DNA of 64,000 nt from Chamaelirium japonicum (lineage: Eukaryota; Streptophyta; Magnoliopsida; Liliales; Melanthiaceae), in assembly GCA_947650365.1 (NCBI GenBank), contig OX393553.1:67952216-68016215 (forward strand), given 5' to 3'. Under the pieces are notes generated by a model that was not told where the DNA came from, searched no databases, and was given only the letters and a program-made list of their open reading frames with translations. How positions within the stretch are numbered: position 1 is the first letter of the stretch; each line of letters starts with the position of its first letter. Position numbers and translations under genes: made by a program. Positions 24,600 to 36,720 of this stretch are shown piece by piece.

Positions 24600-26130
24600 A
24601 GATTCGTCGAAACAGTCAAGGTGATCGATGCTTTCAAAAACCATATAGTTCTTCTTGTGCAACACCTTTGACAATCCATCTTCCAGTATGTCTACCTTCT
24701 AATTAGCTCTTTGTTTTCTATGATCAATCTATGGATGAAATTCTCAATTTCTTCCAGTTTAATTTTTTAGGTCCTTGATCTGTCTGATCAAATTGGATTT
24801 CTTTGCTTCCAGAATTCTGACTTACTCAAAAGCCAAGTGAAACATCAAAGTGATATACTCTGGACATTGATTATAATCATCAAAATCTGTACCACCTTCA
24901 TATAGTCTAGTGGAAGAGTTTTCCTCAGAAACAACGAGCTTAGTATTGCCCATAGAACCAATGAGTGCTACCACTATAAAATATATAGTTAGCATGTGGA
25001 TCTTCATCTTCAGCCTCTGAATCGATCTGTATCATCCAGTGTAGCATTCATGGCCTTACCTATCAAGACCTTGATTTTATTCTAACACATTGCTGCATAA
25101 TGACCGAATCCCTAACCTTTGTAGCACTAAGGTATTATAAAGCATCCTTCATCACTTCAACTTGTTTCTTCTCACCGTGATACCTTGAAGGTCTGGCCTC
25201 GGTACTCTTAACATACTTTACCTTAGAAGAGATCTCATGGCCTTGATTGATGGTGTTTGGTTGTTCAAACTTTGCTTCTATTTCTAATCCTTGAAGAACT
25301 TACGATAGTTCTTAGCAATAAGTAGCTGGTGATCACTCACTGAAGTTTTTTCAAAAGAATATTTGTAAAACTCTGAGTTAGCAATCTGGAAGGCTCCCGT
25401 ACGATTTCTCCATCGAGGAGGATAACGTATCTTCATACATCACATACCAATTTCTCCATCATCAAATCATCCACATCTTTGCTTTCGTCAAAGGCGGTGA
25501 CCTTTGGTCTGAAAAGTTCAGGAAGGGATCTCAGAATTTTTCAATTGGTTCTTGGAATTGCAAAAAAATTTCCTTGAGAAAATGACAAATTTACTACTAA
25601 ATTCATCTTGGAGTAGAACTCAGAAAATATCTATCGCCCATCACCAAACTTTCAAATTTAATTATCAACTTCTACAGTTTGACCCAGCTAACAGCAAGAG
25701 TGCTTTCACGAGTAATTTCTAGAATGTCCCAAATAGCTTTTGCAGTGTGCATCGTAGAAAGAAGTCAAAACTCTGACTTGCTAATTCTGCAAAATATGGA
25801 GTTCAAGCCCTTCGGATCAAATGAGCAGACATCCTTCTCGATGTATGCACACTGTTCTATTGGCTTGAGGACAACTATAGAAATTTCATTAACTTATGAA
25901 ATAATGATCAATACAAACCAACCCTTTTCTACTGAATTATATACTTTGGTATACAAAGATTTCAAGAATGCTTGCATCCTGTATGGATAATTCGATTCAT
26001 CAAACATGTGAAGACAGTTGATGGTTTTTCCTTCTCTCCGAGCTTATATTATAGGAAACAAAAAAAATGATCCACCAGACATCACTGCTAAGTCTAACAG
26101 ACAACCATGAAAGCTTGTGCTTTGATATCA
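24600..26130 (-). pseudogene. Decayed Ty1-copia gag with primer-binding site
   Basis: On the minus strand a PBS-like TGATATCAAAGC (26119-26130) precedes gag words: FDESNYPYRMQAFLKSLYTK with EKGW after it (about 25890-26010), then KAIWDILEITRESTLAV (about 25677-25740). A CCHC zinc knuckle follows (25085-25126: C-Y-K-G-x-GFGH-Y-A-A-M-C, with one TAG inside). Last come an AMNATLDDTD segment (about 25030-25050) and a Lys-rich helical tail (KKSNLIRQIKDLKN). This is the order of a copia gag of the UBN2 type. Stops and frameshifts throughout show it is inactive. Confidence 0.7.
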
Positions 26131-27310
26131 ATTCAAAATGGTGTTGCTCTGGTATGAAACTCTGACGTACTATAAAACACCGGCTAATACGAAAACTTCA
26201 GAACCGTCATGGTCGGAAGGCACCAAACAGAGCTCACAGTAGTTTAAAATTTATCTTCACTTATGTGTTCCTCATAAACTATTTATGCGAATTTATGCAA
26301 CGTGGATTAATTTCAGTTGGTTCTCTCTCCCCACTCAAGCAAAATAGATTAGTATATGGTCTATGTGTGGTGCAAAACAAAAACATGCAAGGCCTATATG
26401 GAAAAGTTATATTACAACATACATATATTTTTTACGAGCAAAAAAAAAAAAAAAAAAAATGTTGCCGGTTAAAATAGTTGATGAGGGAAATCCACTAAAT
26501 TTTAAACATCCAGTACAAGAATAGAGACAAGATCTCATGGGCCATACTAGGAGTTTGTCTCCACACCTCGTTGAATTCCACCGCTTTCCTAAGCTCATCA
26601 CAAGCATCCTGAATGGCGGTCTTTCACCCAATCCAACACGAGCAGGCCCTAGACACTCATCGGAGATGACTGTTGAACCCACTCTTTGCAAGCGAAGACA
26701 CGGCAACGCCAACACCAACGTTCACAAAGGTTGAGCGTGTTCAAAGGTGAAACGCACCACAATGTGGGTGGTATCACCGTATAAGATCTTCTTCGCAGAT
26801 TTACCCAATCGCGGACCCCAAAAGAATTACAATGGTTCAACATAGACCTACTAATGAGAATTAGTGTTGGTCTTACTTGATTTGCTCAAGGCAAGTCCAA
26901 ACCCTCTTCTGATCCCCTCCTTACACTGTAGGAGGTGTGGAACCTCAGGATGCTATTATACTTGAGGATATGTTTGTGAGGCACATGCTGAATGAGAAGA
27001 GTTGGGTCCAAATGACCAGGCCAAGAATGTAGATTATGGGCTTGAATTTGACCTCGCAATTGTGGCACTCGAGGAAGACGACGAAGGCAATGGAAGGGGG
27101 TGAAACAGATGAGGAGGTCATCACAAACTCCTATATCAGACAGAGACTCATAAGTTGATCGTTCAGGAGCAGTAGCAGAGGCTGAATTCAGATTATTAAT
27201 CCTTTCATCCAGCAAGAGATGACGAGACAGCTTTGGATGCAGAGGACCTCCTCACGGTTGATCAATTTTAGCCCTTGCATCACTCATTGGAGCTTAGCTC
27301 TAGTTTGTGT
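26131..27310. other. Unassigned; possible LTR remnant and unrecognised frames
   Basis: The part next to the copia PBS could be a decayed 5' LTR, but no second copy exists here. An A19 run lies near 26441-26459. The minus-strand frames 26407-26718 and 26886-27215 have no recognised motifs. Confidence 0.35.
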
Positions 27311-27399
27311 TCTCCCTTTGTTTTTGTTTTTTTTTTTCAGAACCCCTCCTAAGAGGAGGGAGGGTTAGGCAGCCCCCAACCAGTTATATTAAAGACTAA

Positions 27400-30300
27400 T
27401 CAAAGAATGATGCGGTTACAAAAGTCTCTCGCCTCTACCGAGAATTTTTTCACCCATGGTACAATCCAGATCTTAAAAGTTGCCACGATCGACCGTCGAA
27501 GCTCATACTCCATCACCACCTTCCAGTGAAAAATGTGTATGTTCCTCTCTAGCCATAGGGTCCAAAGAATGCACATAACCAGTATATCCCAAGGGCTGCG
27601 AAGTTCCTTTTTGATCTCGAGTCGTCTCCATAAGTGCCAGAGAGCGCGTAGGTTTCGAGGATGAGAGGTGATATCCCCGATAGCCTCAAAATGGCCCCAG
27701 ATCCTCTTCGTCGTAGGGCAGCCGAGCAGGAGGTGTGACAGGGACTCCCCCACCAGACCGCAGCAGGTGCACGAAGATTCGGTTACTTGGGGGTTGTGCC
27801 TTTTTATCAAGTTAACCTTCGTCAAAATTTTGTTTCTTGAAGCTAACAGAGAGAAGATTTTTACTTTCGCCGGGGTCTTAGACTTCCAAATAGATTTTGA
27901 AGGTAAAAACTTCTCCATTGGGGGCAGTAAATTTTTGTAAAAGTTAGGATTTGACCGAGAAGACTCCAAATAGATGCCACTTCCACTTGACTTGATCTAC
28001 TTGATGGCTAAAATTTACTGCCGAAAGGATCTCCTTCAGATCCGTCAGTTGGAGACACAACGACGAAGAAAGCGGTGTGGTGAAAAGGATCCTCCACCGA
28101 TTGCCTGAGTGTGAGATGCCACTTCCACTTGACTTGATCTACTTGATGGCTAAAATTTACTGCCGAAAGGATCTCCTTCAGATCCGTCAGTTGGAGACAC
28201 AACGACGAAGAAAGCGGTGTGGTGAAAAGGATCCTCCACCGATTGCCTGAGTGTGAGATCCGTACCATTTGGCGAACTGAATCCCTCTGTCGTCTGGTAA
28301 TCGAGAAAAGCTCTAGAAAAAGGGCCTTAAGGGCGATGCCGTCAATCCAAACGTCTTCCCAGAATCTCGCGTTCTTGCCGTTCCCTAGGGTAATGGAGCA
28401 ACCCGGTCTGTAAAGGTCTTTTACCTTAATTATACATCTCCAGAAATGAGAAATACGACCTGAAATCCTACCGCGAGAGTTAATCGGGGAGAATCTTCTA
28501 AAGAATTTGACTAAGATTATCTGTCTCCACAATCCCCCAGCCTCGTTTTGTAGTCGCCACCACCATTTGCCAAGCATGGAAATATTGAAGCGCCTCCGGT
28601 CAAGGACCCCCAAGCCGCCAGACTCCTTGGGTAGACAAACTTGAACCCAGCGAAGTAGGTTGTAGGCTTCGCCCGAGCTTCCGACCCCTCTCCAAAGAAA
28701 TGATCTGTGGATCTGGTCAATCCTCTCGATGACCCAGGAGGGGAAATATAAATATGCCAGAAAAAACAAAAGGGATAGAGGAAAGAACCGTGTTTACTAG
28801 GACAAGGCGACCTCCTAGAGAAAGGAATTTCCCTTGCCAGCCCTCAAGTCTTTTTTCCATCTTCTGAATGAGACTTTCCCAGTCCTCACGTCTCAAGGCC
28901 TTGTCGCTGATCGGGATCCCTAGATACTTCATCGGAAGGGAAGCTTCTCTACAGTTAAGCAATCTAGCAAAACTGGCTCCCACGTATATGCTCCTCCTAT
29001 ATAGTATAGGTTACTTTTTTGGAAATTGATCTTGAGCCCCGAAGTGAATTCCAAATCATAGAGCAATATCTTCAAGGAAACCAACTGAAGAGGACAGGCT
29101 TCCGAGAAAATCAGGGAATCGTCCGCATAATGAAGGTTTGAAGTACTCCAGCCCGACCCTCCAATTCCTCTGACTATCCCCACAGAGTTCGCTCTCTTGA
29201 TCATGGCTTCAAAAGCGTCAACCACCAGAATGAACAGGTAGGGGGAAAGCGGACACCCTTGCTTGAGACCTCGATAGACCTTGAATTCTCTTCCCTGCGA
29301 TCCATTTATTAGACAAGCAATCTTCGACGAGAAAAGGATATTTCTAGTCCAAGCTAACCATCTGGCCGAGAATCCCTTAGCTTGCATCAGATCTAACAGA
29401 AAATCCCAGTTAATCTGGTCGAAAGCCCTCTCGAAATCTATCTTCAGGAGGATTCCCTCTTCCTTTGTCTTGCCCAAGTGGAAGATGGTCTCCTGGGCCG
29501 CAGCAACACTGTCTAGTATCATCCTCCCCTTGATAAACGCCGATTGAGAATGGGAGACTAGATCACCGATGTGACAAGCCATCCTATTCGCTAACACCTT
29601 CGTGATGATCTTATAAAGGCAGTTAGCAAGACTAATGGGACGGTAGTCCCGAATAGAATCTGTGCTTTCCTTTTTTGGAATTAATACGACCCAAGAATAA
29701 TTCAAGCAGTGAATGCGAGCGTTACCTCAGAAGAAATCCCCAAGCATCCGGCATAGATTCTCCTTGATGACTAGCCAAAAACGCTAATAGAACCCCATCG
29801 GAAAGCCATCTGGGCCTGGAGCTCCATCCTCCTTGGAGTCAAAAACCGCACGTTTGAATTCTTCCTCCGTGAAATCGTCTTCTAGAGGAGATATTGAGCC
29901 AAGACGTGGAAAGAGCAGATTGTCCCAGTCCATCTTTAACACCGACGTGGGCCCAGGATGGAAGGCTTTCTTGAAGAAATCGATCGCCGCGAGAAGAATG
30001 TCTTGGGTGGATGATAGCGTCTCTCCCTCATGAGAGAGGGAGAGAGACAAAATGAAGTTTCTCCTTCTTCTTTCGTTAGCCACACGATGGAAGTATTTGG
30101 TATTAGAGTCACCCAACTTGATCCATTGCTCTCTCGATCATTGTCTCCACGTCGTCTCTTCCCTCCTAAGATTCTCTCCTAAGGTCAGATTCAGCTGGTC
30201 CAACTCTGCCCGCTCCGAAGGCCTCAGAGAAGTCGATTCATTATGGATCTCCAATGCTTGGATGGAGGACAGCAGAGATAACTTCTGTCGGGTTACATTC

Positions 30301-30522
30301 CTGAAATGCTCTCTACTCTAGGAGATGAGTTTCCGATTGACGAACCGAAGTTTGTTAAGCATATTCAGAGAGGAGTCTTCAAGATAAACAGACTCCTGCC
30401 ACCAACCTGCAATATGCTCGGCAAAACCGTCATCCAAAGTCCACATCATGTCGAACCGGAACGGGGGTTTGATGGAAGGTAGAGCATCCGTAGATAAAAG
30501 AAGTAGGACATGATCTGACAAG
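27400..30522 (-). pseudogene. LINE ORF2: endonuclease end, reverse transcriptase, zf-RVT
   Basis: In transcription order the frames are: SDHVLLLLSTDA (endonuclease C-terminal end, 30318-30521); GDSNTKYFHRVANERRRR and GAPGPDGFP (30116-29784); the reverse transcriptase core at 29705-28929, with DYRPISLANCLYKI, QSAFIKGR, GLKQGCPLSPYLF and the catalytic LHYADDSLIF. Then come SLPMKYLGIPISDK (28983-28717), a Trp-rich connection region (28769-28008) and a CxxC...H...C zf-RVT segment (27969-27400). Frame changes near 29750, 28740 and 28000 break the protein. The last is caused by a 142-bp tandem duplication. HYADD replaces the more usual QYADD/QFADD. Confidence 0.88.
27973..28256. repeat. Identical 142-bp tandem duplication in the LINE
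   Basis: 27973-28114 and 28115-28256 read as identical. 142 is not a multiple of three, so the duplication shifts the ORF2 frame. Confidence 0.93.
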
Positions 30523-30527
30523 CATGC

Positions 30528-31159
30528 TGTGGGTGCAAAATCTAGCTAACGCCCAATGGTGGAACCCACAGCCCCGCCTAGGGCCCACAAGTCCAACGCT
30601 GGGACCCACAGCCCTGCCTGGGGCCCACGAGTCCAATGGTGGGACCCGCAGCCCTGCCTGGGGCCCACTTGCACTATCTGGGGTCTGGTAAATCCCCCCG
30701 AATATTTATCAAACCCCGGATATTCCTGGAATATTCTCCAAATAAACTAAGCCCTTATAAATAGCAGACCCTGTAAATGATTCCAGATCCCAAATTCCAG
30801 ACCAGAAACCCATTTTCTGTTTTCCAAGAGCTCCTTGAGCTTTCGGGTTTTCAGACTCCTTTTCCACCCTCTGATTACTTGTAAGAAGCACTCCTCGGCC
30901 TGTCGAGAGTAGCTCTACTGTTTACTCAGAGATAGTGGATTCAAAGGTTGCGTCTTACCGCACGGAGACGTAGGCTTCGACCGAACTTCGTCACCATATC
31001 CTGTGTTATCTATTTCTCTACCCTTCTACTCTACAGTGCTTGTGTGATAGCCCAGCAAGTCACAAAACAACGCTTCGAAGTGCGCCACATCCCGAAGGGT
31101 CAAACCTTCAATCGACTGTTGGAGGAGGGTCACGTACGACGGCCGAAATCCCCCCCACA
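30528..31159 (+). repeat. 5' LTR of the gag-only gypsy element
   Basis: It starts TGTGGGTGCAAAATC and ends CCCCCACA. It has a CTTATAAATAG promoter box near 30753 and about three 45-bp subrepeats at its start. Confidence 0.93.
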
Positions 31160-31178
31160 GTTTGGCACCGTCTGTGGG
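31160..31178 (+). promoter_or_regulatory. Primer-binding region of the gag-only element
   Basis: GTTTGGCACCGTCTGTGGG follows the 5' LTR. This is the leader word common in Tat/Athila-type gypsy elements. The exact tRNA is not assigned. Confidence 0.7.
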
Positions 31179-31278
31179 ATTACGATCCTATCAACTTACA
31201 ACTTCTAAGCCTCCCAACTCCTTTGGTAGCTACTACCGGTTGCCCGAGCAATCCGTCTATCTCCATCATTACACCTAA

Positions 31279-32865
31279 ATGGCAAAGACATCGATAGACC
31301 AGCCAGAGGAAAGCAGCATGCACCCAGACGCTCGACATCCGACAACTCGATCAATGAGCCATCGGTTTGCAACAATCCAACACCCGGAACAACAACTCGC
31401 TACTAATCCAAAGAGTCGCCCGTCGGTTGATCGCGTCGCCCAGGCTCAACCTCGACATTCACCTCAACTCGCCGACCTAACTCCTCAGTGCTTGGGAAAA
31501 TCACATATCTCTTCCAGTGCCGATGCTCAAGCGAAGTACAAAATCACTGTAGAGGATTTCCATCTCCTTACTCTAATGAAGCAGAACGCTGCTCTTATGG
31601 TTGAAAGAGACTCTCTTCGACAAATCACCGTCAATGCAAGAATCAATCCCCCGCAGTCAACCACCGACATCAACGACGGAGCAAACGTCCGTCGGTCGGT
31701 CGACCAATATTTCGCTCCTTCCAGACGACCTGCCGTCGACATCCCTCGACAGTCCCTTGAATCCCTCTCAAGAAGACCCTCGCCTATTCCTCCCAAACCA
31801 ACGGTCTGGAAACGGCTCAATGAATCTGCTCGCTATCCTAAGCCTCTCGGTTCCGAGTCATCCTTCGATCCCTGCATCGTGAGGGATGTTCGGAATGACG
31901 GACACCGCTCCAGAGTTCGACAATATTATAATGGCGACCAAGCCCCAGCTGGGCATCGGATGACGAAATGGACTCCGACGCCCTCTCTACCTCCTCTTCC
32001 TCCAAGACGCCTCACCAACCAGCGAGGCAATAGAAGGAACGATCATGCCTCCGAAGGCCTACTTCATCGGCATATTCTTCACGCCCTGTTTCCTCGAAGC
32101 TGGAAAGCCCTCGCTCTCCCCAAGTTCAACTGTTTGACTGGAGATCCGACGTTACACGTCCTCGCCTTCAGGCAAGCGTTGACGCCACATGATAGCGACA
32201 ACCAGGTTCTATGTCGCACCTTTGCTGGCAGCCTGGACGACATGTCTCTCGATTGGTATCATAACCTACCGACTGGTTCCGTGAGTTGGTTCGAGGATCT
32301 GGCAGATCTATTTGTTCAGCACTATCGGCTGAACCTCAAGCTGGAAAAGAAGCTGGACTCCCTTTATCGACTAAGGATGGGATCGAATGAAACCCTCCGA
32401 GAGTTCTCTCGGAGGTTCCGGAACGAGCATGCTGCACTCTCCGGACACCACCTTGACGATGAAGCCATCATGCTCGCATTCCAGAATGCCCTACACTTTG
32501 ACCTCCACATCTACAATGACCTCATCCGTAATCCTCCTTCCTCGCTCGGAGTTCTATTCGATCGAATTCAAAAAGAGATTGAGGTGGAGGACGATCAAGT
32601 CACTCGCAAGAAACGTGATATCAAGAAGCATCTTTTTAAAAAAGAACCAACAGCTCAAGCTCGCAACACTCAGGCTGACAAAGATAGAGCCTCCAAGAGG
32701 TTGAGGCAGTCAGGCGATAGACTTACAGAGTCTCAGAAACTACGGATACCAAAGAAAAGCACCCCATTGACCGATCAGAGTAAAATACCATCGACTGTCA
32801 ATAACTCGGAATGTCACTCATCTGAAATCCATGATGTAACATCTTCCGAGTTATCAATGAAATGA
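31279..32865 (+). CDS. Ty3-gypsy Gag protein, 528 aa
   Basis: The intact frame starts at ATG 31279 (context AAATGG), 120 bp after the LTR. Residues 1-250 are basic, Ser/Pro-rich and poorly conserved. Residues about 265-430 form the Retrotrans_gag domain, with LPKFNCLTGDPTLHVLAF, then MSLDWYHNLPTGSVSWFEDL, FVQHYRLNL, LYRLRMGSNETLREFSRRF and AFQNAL. The C-terminal 100 residues are Lys/Arg-rich. There is no CCHC zinc knuckle and no protease fused downstream. Gag forms the particle in which the RNA is packaged and copied. Here the enzymes would have to come from an autonomous partner. Keeping gag open while lacking pol is the defining feature of TR-GAG elements. Confidence 0.9.
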   Translation: MAKTSIDQPEESSMHPDARHPTTRSMSHRFATIQHPEQQLATNPKSRPSVDRVAQAQPRHSPQLADLTPQCLGKSHISSSADAQAKYKITVEDFHLLTLMKQNAALMVERDSLRQITVNARINPPQSTTDINDGANVRRSVDQYFAPSRRPAVDIPRQSLESLSRRPSPIPPKPTVWKRLNESARYPKPLGSESSFDPCIVRDVRNDGHRSRVRQYYNGDQAPAGHRMTKWTPTPSLPPLPPRRLTNQRGNRRNDHASEGLLHRHILHALFPRSWKALALPKFNCLTGDPTLHVLAFRQALTPHDSDNQVLCRTFAGSLDDMSLDWYHNLPTGSVSWFEDLADLFVQHYRLNLKLEKKLDSLYRLRMGSNETLREFSRRFRNEHAALSGHHLDDEAIMLAFQNALHFDLHIYNDLIRNPPSSLGVLFDRIQKEIEVEDDQVTRKKRDIKKHLFKKEPTAQARNTQADKDRASKRLRQSGDRLTESQKLRIPKKSTPLTDQSKIPSTVNNSECHSSEIHDVTSSELSMK

Positions 32866-32920
32866 TAGTTGCTTCAAGTTCAACAGAAGACTATCAAATT
32901 TTATCTCAACTTCTACTCAA

Positions 32921-33676
32921 TGCCACAGTTACTTCAGTTCGCGTTGCGACACGGCCGACTAACCTGCAACGGTACGAAGCTACGTGTCCCGATACATAGG
33001 TTCTACTAAAATGGCGCTACGCCTAAGTCCAACCGATACAAGGGTGCTACACTGAGTACTCCGAATCATTGGTGTCACACATGCTCCCGTTGTCACGTAA
33101 GGACACATGCACTAGTGCCTCGCCACAGTTAGTTTGGTTCGTGTTGCGACACGGCCAACTAAGCTGTAACGGTACAAAGTTACGTATCCCGATACGTAGG
33201 TTCGACTGAAACGGCGCTTCGCCTAAGTCCAATCGATACAAGGGTGCTACGCTGAGTACTCCGAATCATGGGCGTCGCACATGCTCCCGTTGTCACGTAA
33301 GAACACATACACTAGTGCCTCGCCACAGTTAGTTCGGTTCGCGTTGCGACACGGCCGACTAACCTGCAACAGTACAAAGCTACGTGTCACGATACGTAGG
33401 TTCGACTGAAACGACACTTTGCCTAAGTCCAACCGATACAAGGGCACTACGCAGAGTACTCCGAATCATTGGCATCGCACGTGCTCCCGTTGTCACGTAA
33501 GAACACATGTACTAGTGCCCTATCACAGTTAGTTCAGTACGTGTTGCAATACGACCGACTAACCTGCAGCTGCAATGGTACAAAGCTACGTGTCCCAATA
33601 CGTAGTCTCGACTGAAATGGCGCTTCGCCTAAGTCCAACAGATACAAAGGCACCACGCTGAGTACTCCGAATTCAT
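32921..33676 (+). repeat. Tandem array I, 200-bp unit, about 3.8 copies
   Basis: The word GCCACAGTTA and its variants recur at 32922, 33122, 33322 and (as ATCACAGTTA) 33522, exactly 200 bp apart. Each unit also has GTTGCGACACGG, CTACGTGTCCCGATAC and TGAGTACTCCGAATC. Confidence 0.92.
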
Positions 33677-33759
33677 ACCCCCGTTAATCAGTAAGTCCAA
33701 GGTTCCACCCTCGTCATACAAAGACAAAGCCCGAGACGGCGACATCGTCTCAGCCAAAG

Positions 33760-35262
33760 GTGATAGCCTTGGCATTCAAAAACAAAATCTAAGGCAAGCT
33801 TCGCTGCCTCGGCACCTGACGAAGCCCGAGACATCGGCAACGTCTCGGCCCGAGGCGACAGTCCGAGGCAGCCTTCATCGCATCGGCACCTGACGAAGCC
33901 CGAGACATCGGCAATGTCTCGGCCCGAGGTGACCCTCGCCTCGGCATTCGAAAACAAAGTCCGAGGCAAGCTTTGCTGCCTCGGCACCAAACAAAGTCCG
34001 AAACGTCGGCACCATCTCGGCCCGACGTGATCTTCGCCTCAGCATTCAATGACAAAGTCCGAGGTAGGCTTCACCGCCTCGGCACCTGACAAAACCCGAG
34101 ACGTCAACATTGTCTTGGCCAAAGGTGACAAACTTGGCATTCGAAAGCAAAGTCCGAGATGCTCCGCACCGTCTCGACATTCAAAGACAAAGTCGGAAGC
34201 AGGCTTCGCCGCCTCGGCACCTGACAAAGACCGAGACGTCAGCACCATCTCAGCCCGAGGCGACCTTTGCCTCGGCATTCGAAGACAGTCCGAGACAGCC
34301 TTCGCTGCCTCGGCACCTGCCAAAGCCCCAAATGTCAGCACCATCTCGGCCCAAGTCGACATCCTTGGTATTCAAAAGCAAAGTCCGAGGCAGGCTTCAC
34401 CGCCTCGGCACCAGACAAAACCCGAGACGTCGGCACCGTCTCGGCCCGAGGCGACCTTCGCCTCGACATTCGAAAACAAAGTCTGAGGCAGGCTTCATCG
34501 CTTCAGCACCTGACGAAGCCCGAAACGTCGGCAACGTCTCGGCCCGAGGTGACCTTCGCCTTGGCATTCGAAAACAAAGTCCGAGACAAGCTTCGTCGCC
34601 TCGGCACCTGACGAAGCCCGAGACATTGGCAATGTCTCGGCCATAGGCAACCTTCGCCTCGGCATTCGAAGACAAAGTCTGAGGCAGGCTTCACCGCCTC
34701 GGCACCTGACAAAGCCCGAGACCGCGACATCGTCTCGGCCCAAAGTGACAGCTTTGGCATTCGAAAGAAAAACCCGATCGAGACGTCGGCACAGTCTTGG
34801 CCCGAGGCAACCTTTGCCTCGGCATTAGAAGACAAAGTCCGAGGCAAGGTTCGCTGCCTCGACACCTAACAAAGCCCGAGACGTCGGCACCGTCTCGGCC
34901 CGAGGCGACCTTTGCCTCGGCATTCGAAGACAAAGTCCGAGGCAGGCTTCACCGCCTCGGCACCTGACGAAACCCGAGACGTCGACACCGTCTCGACCCG
35001 AGACAACCTTTGCCTTGGCATTCGAAGATAAAGTCCAAGGCAGGCTTCGCTGCCTCGACACCTGACGAAGCCCGAGACGTTGGCACCGTCTCGGCCCGAG
35101 GGGACCTTCACCTCGGCATTCAAAGACAAAATCCGAGGTAGGCCTCGCTGCCTCGGCACCTGACGAAGCCCGAGATGTCGGCACCGTCTCGGCCCGAGGC
35201 GACCTTCGCCTCGGCATTCTAATACAAAGTCCGAGGCAGGATTCGCTGCCTCGGCAATCGAG
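33760..35262 (+). repeat. Tandem array II, about 97-bp unit, roughly 15 copies, hairpin-forming
   Basis: The unit contains three neighbouring inverted repeats: CCGAGGCAG-gcttcg-CTGCCTCGG, CGAGACG-tcggcac-CGTCTCG and CCGAGGCGA-cct-TCGCCTCGG. Spacing of the landmark GGCATTC is 95-98 bp over most of the array, with a partial unit near 33860. All six frames stay partly open because of the repeat. None encodes a recognisable protein. Confidence 0.93.
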
Positions 35263-36202
35263 ATTCCGGTGATAACCGATCACTAGACCCATGGCCGGGA
35301 CCCGGGGTCGTCCATTTTCACGCACACACTCGACGCTGGATGAAAGACGCCGGACTCCCAAACTCAAATTATAGAGCCTACTACACAGTTCGACGTAGCA
35401 TCTGATCAAGAGGCCCTTTGCTTCCAATCCATTGCTTCCAACTCGGATGACAACAACGGTCAGGAATCGCCAACGACTATGACTCACTCTCAGCAATGGC
35501 ACCACTAACCTGGCATCCACTCACTAATGAGGCATCCAACTAATGAGTTGGTTGGTCCAACGTGGCAACCTGATATTCAGATGTTCAACACACATCAATG
35601 ACATCCATTCACATTACATCCACTTACATACAAGTTACAAGTGTGGTGATCAAAGGCGATTAACTATTAAGTTGGTTGGACAACGTTTTTTCCAGAGATG
35701 GCTGAATAGACATCCAATCACAGGGGCCGACCACTATCACCCTGAGAGCATGGGATTCATACCAGAAGATGAGAATCAACGTCCGGGGTTTGCACCTAAC
35801 AGAAGATCATTTCTACTTCTCTTCTCTTGCGTGGTGATCAAGCACGAAGCCAGAGCTCCTCCCATTCTCTCAATCCTCTGTAGCAGAGGAACGGACCTGC
35901 ACCCTCCCGATCTCATCTCCGATCGGCCAAGACTCTCCAACAGGCGGCTTCTTCATCGCACGATCAACCGATGACGGATCGAAGCCCCACTTCAAGCTTC
36001 AACTCCGATCCAATATCGGAGGCATGCTCCTCCCCTCTTGACCTCGACTCCGGCGAGCAAGCCGGGCTTCCCCACCTCTTCCCACATCCTTCGACCCCGA
36101 TCCGGGTGCAGCGTCAGCTCGCCTTGACGGATCAGCTAATCGACCCCACCTCGGATGAGTTACAGACAGAGAGAAAAGAGTGGGTGAGAGAATTGAGAAG
36201 TG

Positions 36203-36283
<81 letters not shown>

Positions 36284-36720
36284 CCCGGCCCCCGTTCCGC
36301 CTGCGCCCCGCCTCCACTGCCCGCCTGCGCCCGACCTCAGCGCGCCGCCTCCACTCCCGTCTCCATCTCCGGCCCGCGTCCACCACCCGCCGCAGCCGTC
36401 CTCCCGACCCCCCCCCCCGCGTCCGACCTCGGCCCGATGACCCCCTTGCCCCCCCCCCCCCCCCTCTGCATTTCTCCCGACCTCTGCATTTCTCCCGACC
36501 CCCCCCCCCCCCCCCCGTCTCTCTCTCACACGAGAATACCACTACAAGCCAAACCACTTCTACCGACCCACTACAAGCCAAACACCCTGTCCCACTAAAG
36601 ACAAAGGCTGAGATGGCTCAGATCACAGCCGTTTGATTTGGACTCGGTGCACAGCATTCTCACGGGGACTCCATCGTGGTTTCGATTTCATTGAATGTAA
36701 TCAAATGGTCAGCATTTTTA
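35263..36720 (+). other. Non-array spacer of the gag-only element
   Basis: This stretch between arrays II and IV carries the GA tract and C runs. An open frame at 35971-36636 starts with an ordinary-looking sequence but passes through the GA tract. I find no domain in it and do not call it a gene. Confidence 0.4.
36207..36279. repeat. (GA)36 microsatellite in the gag-only element
   Basis: A pure GA run is followed by a C-rich segment with several C10 or longer runs (36407-36510). The Arg-Glu reading frame across it is an artefact. Confidence 0.93.

Noticed and set aside
34049-35520. Several overlapping 80-230-codon frames on both strands
   Set aside because: They are different frames of the same 97-bp tandem array and contain no conserved domain.
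35971-36636. 221-codon frame with a long Arg-Glu run
   Set aside because: The middle is a GA microsatellite and the rest lacks any domain. It lies in the non-coding part of the gag-only element.
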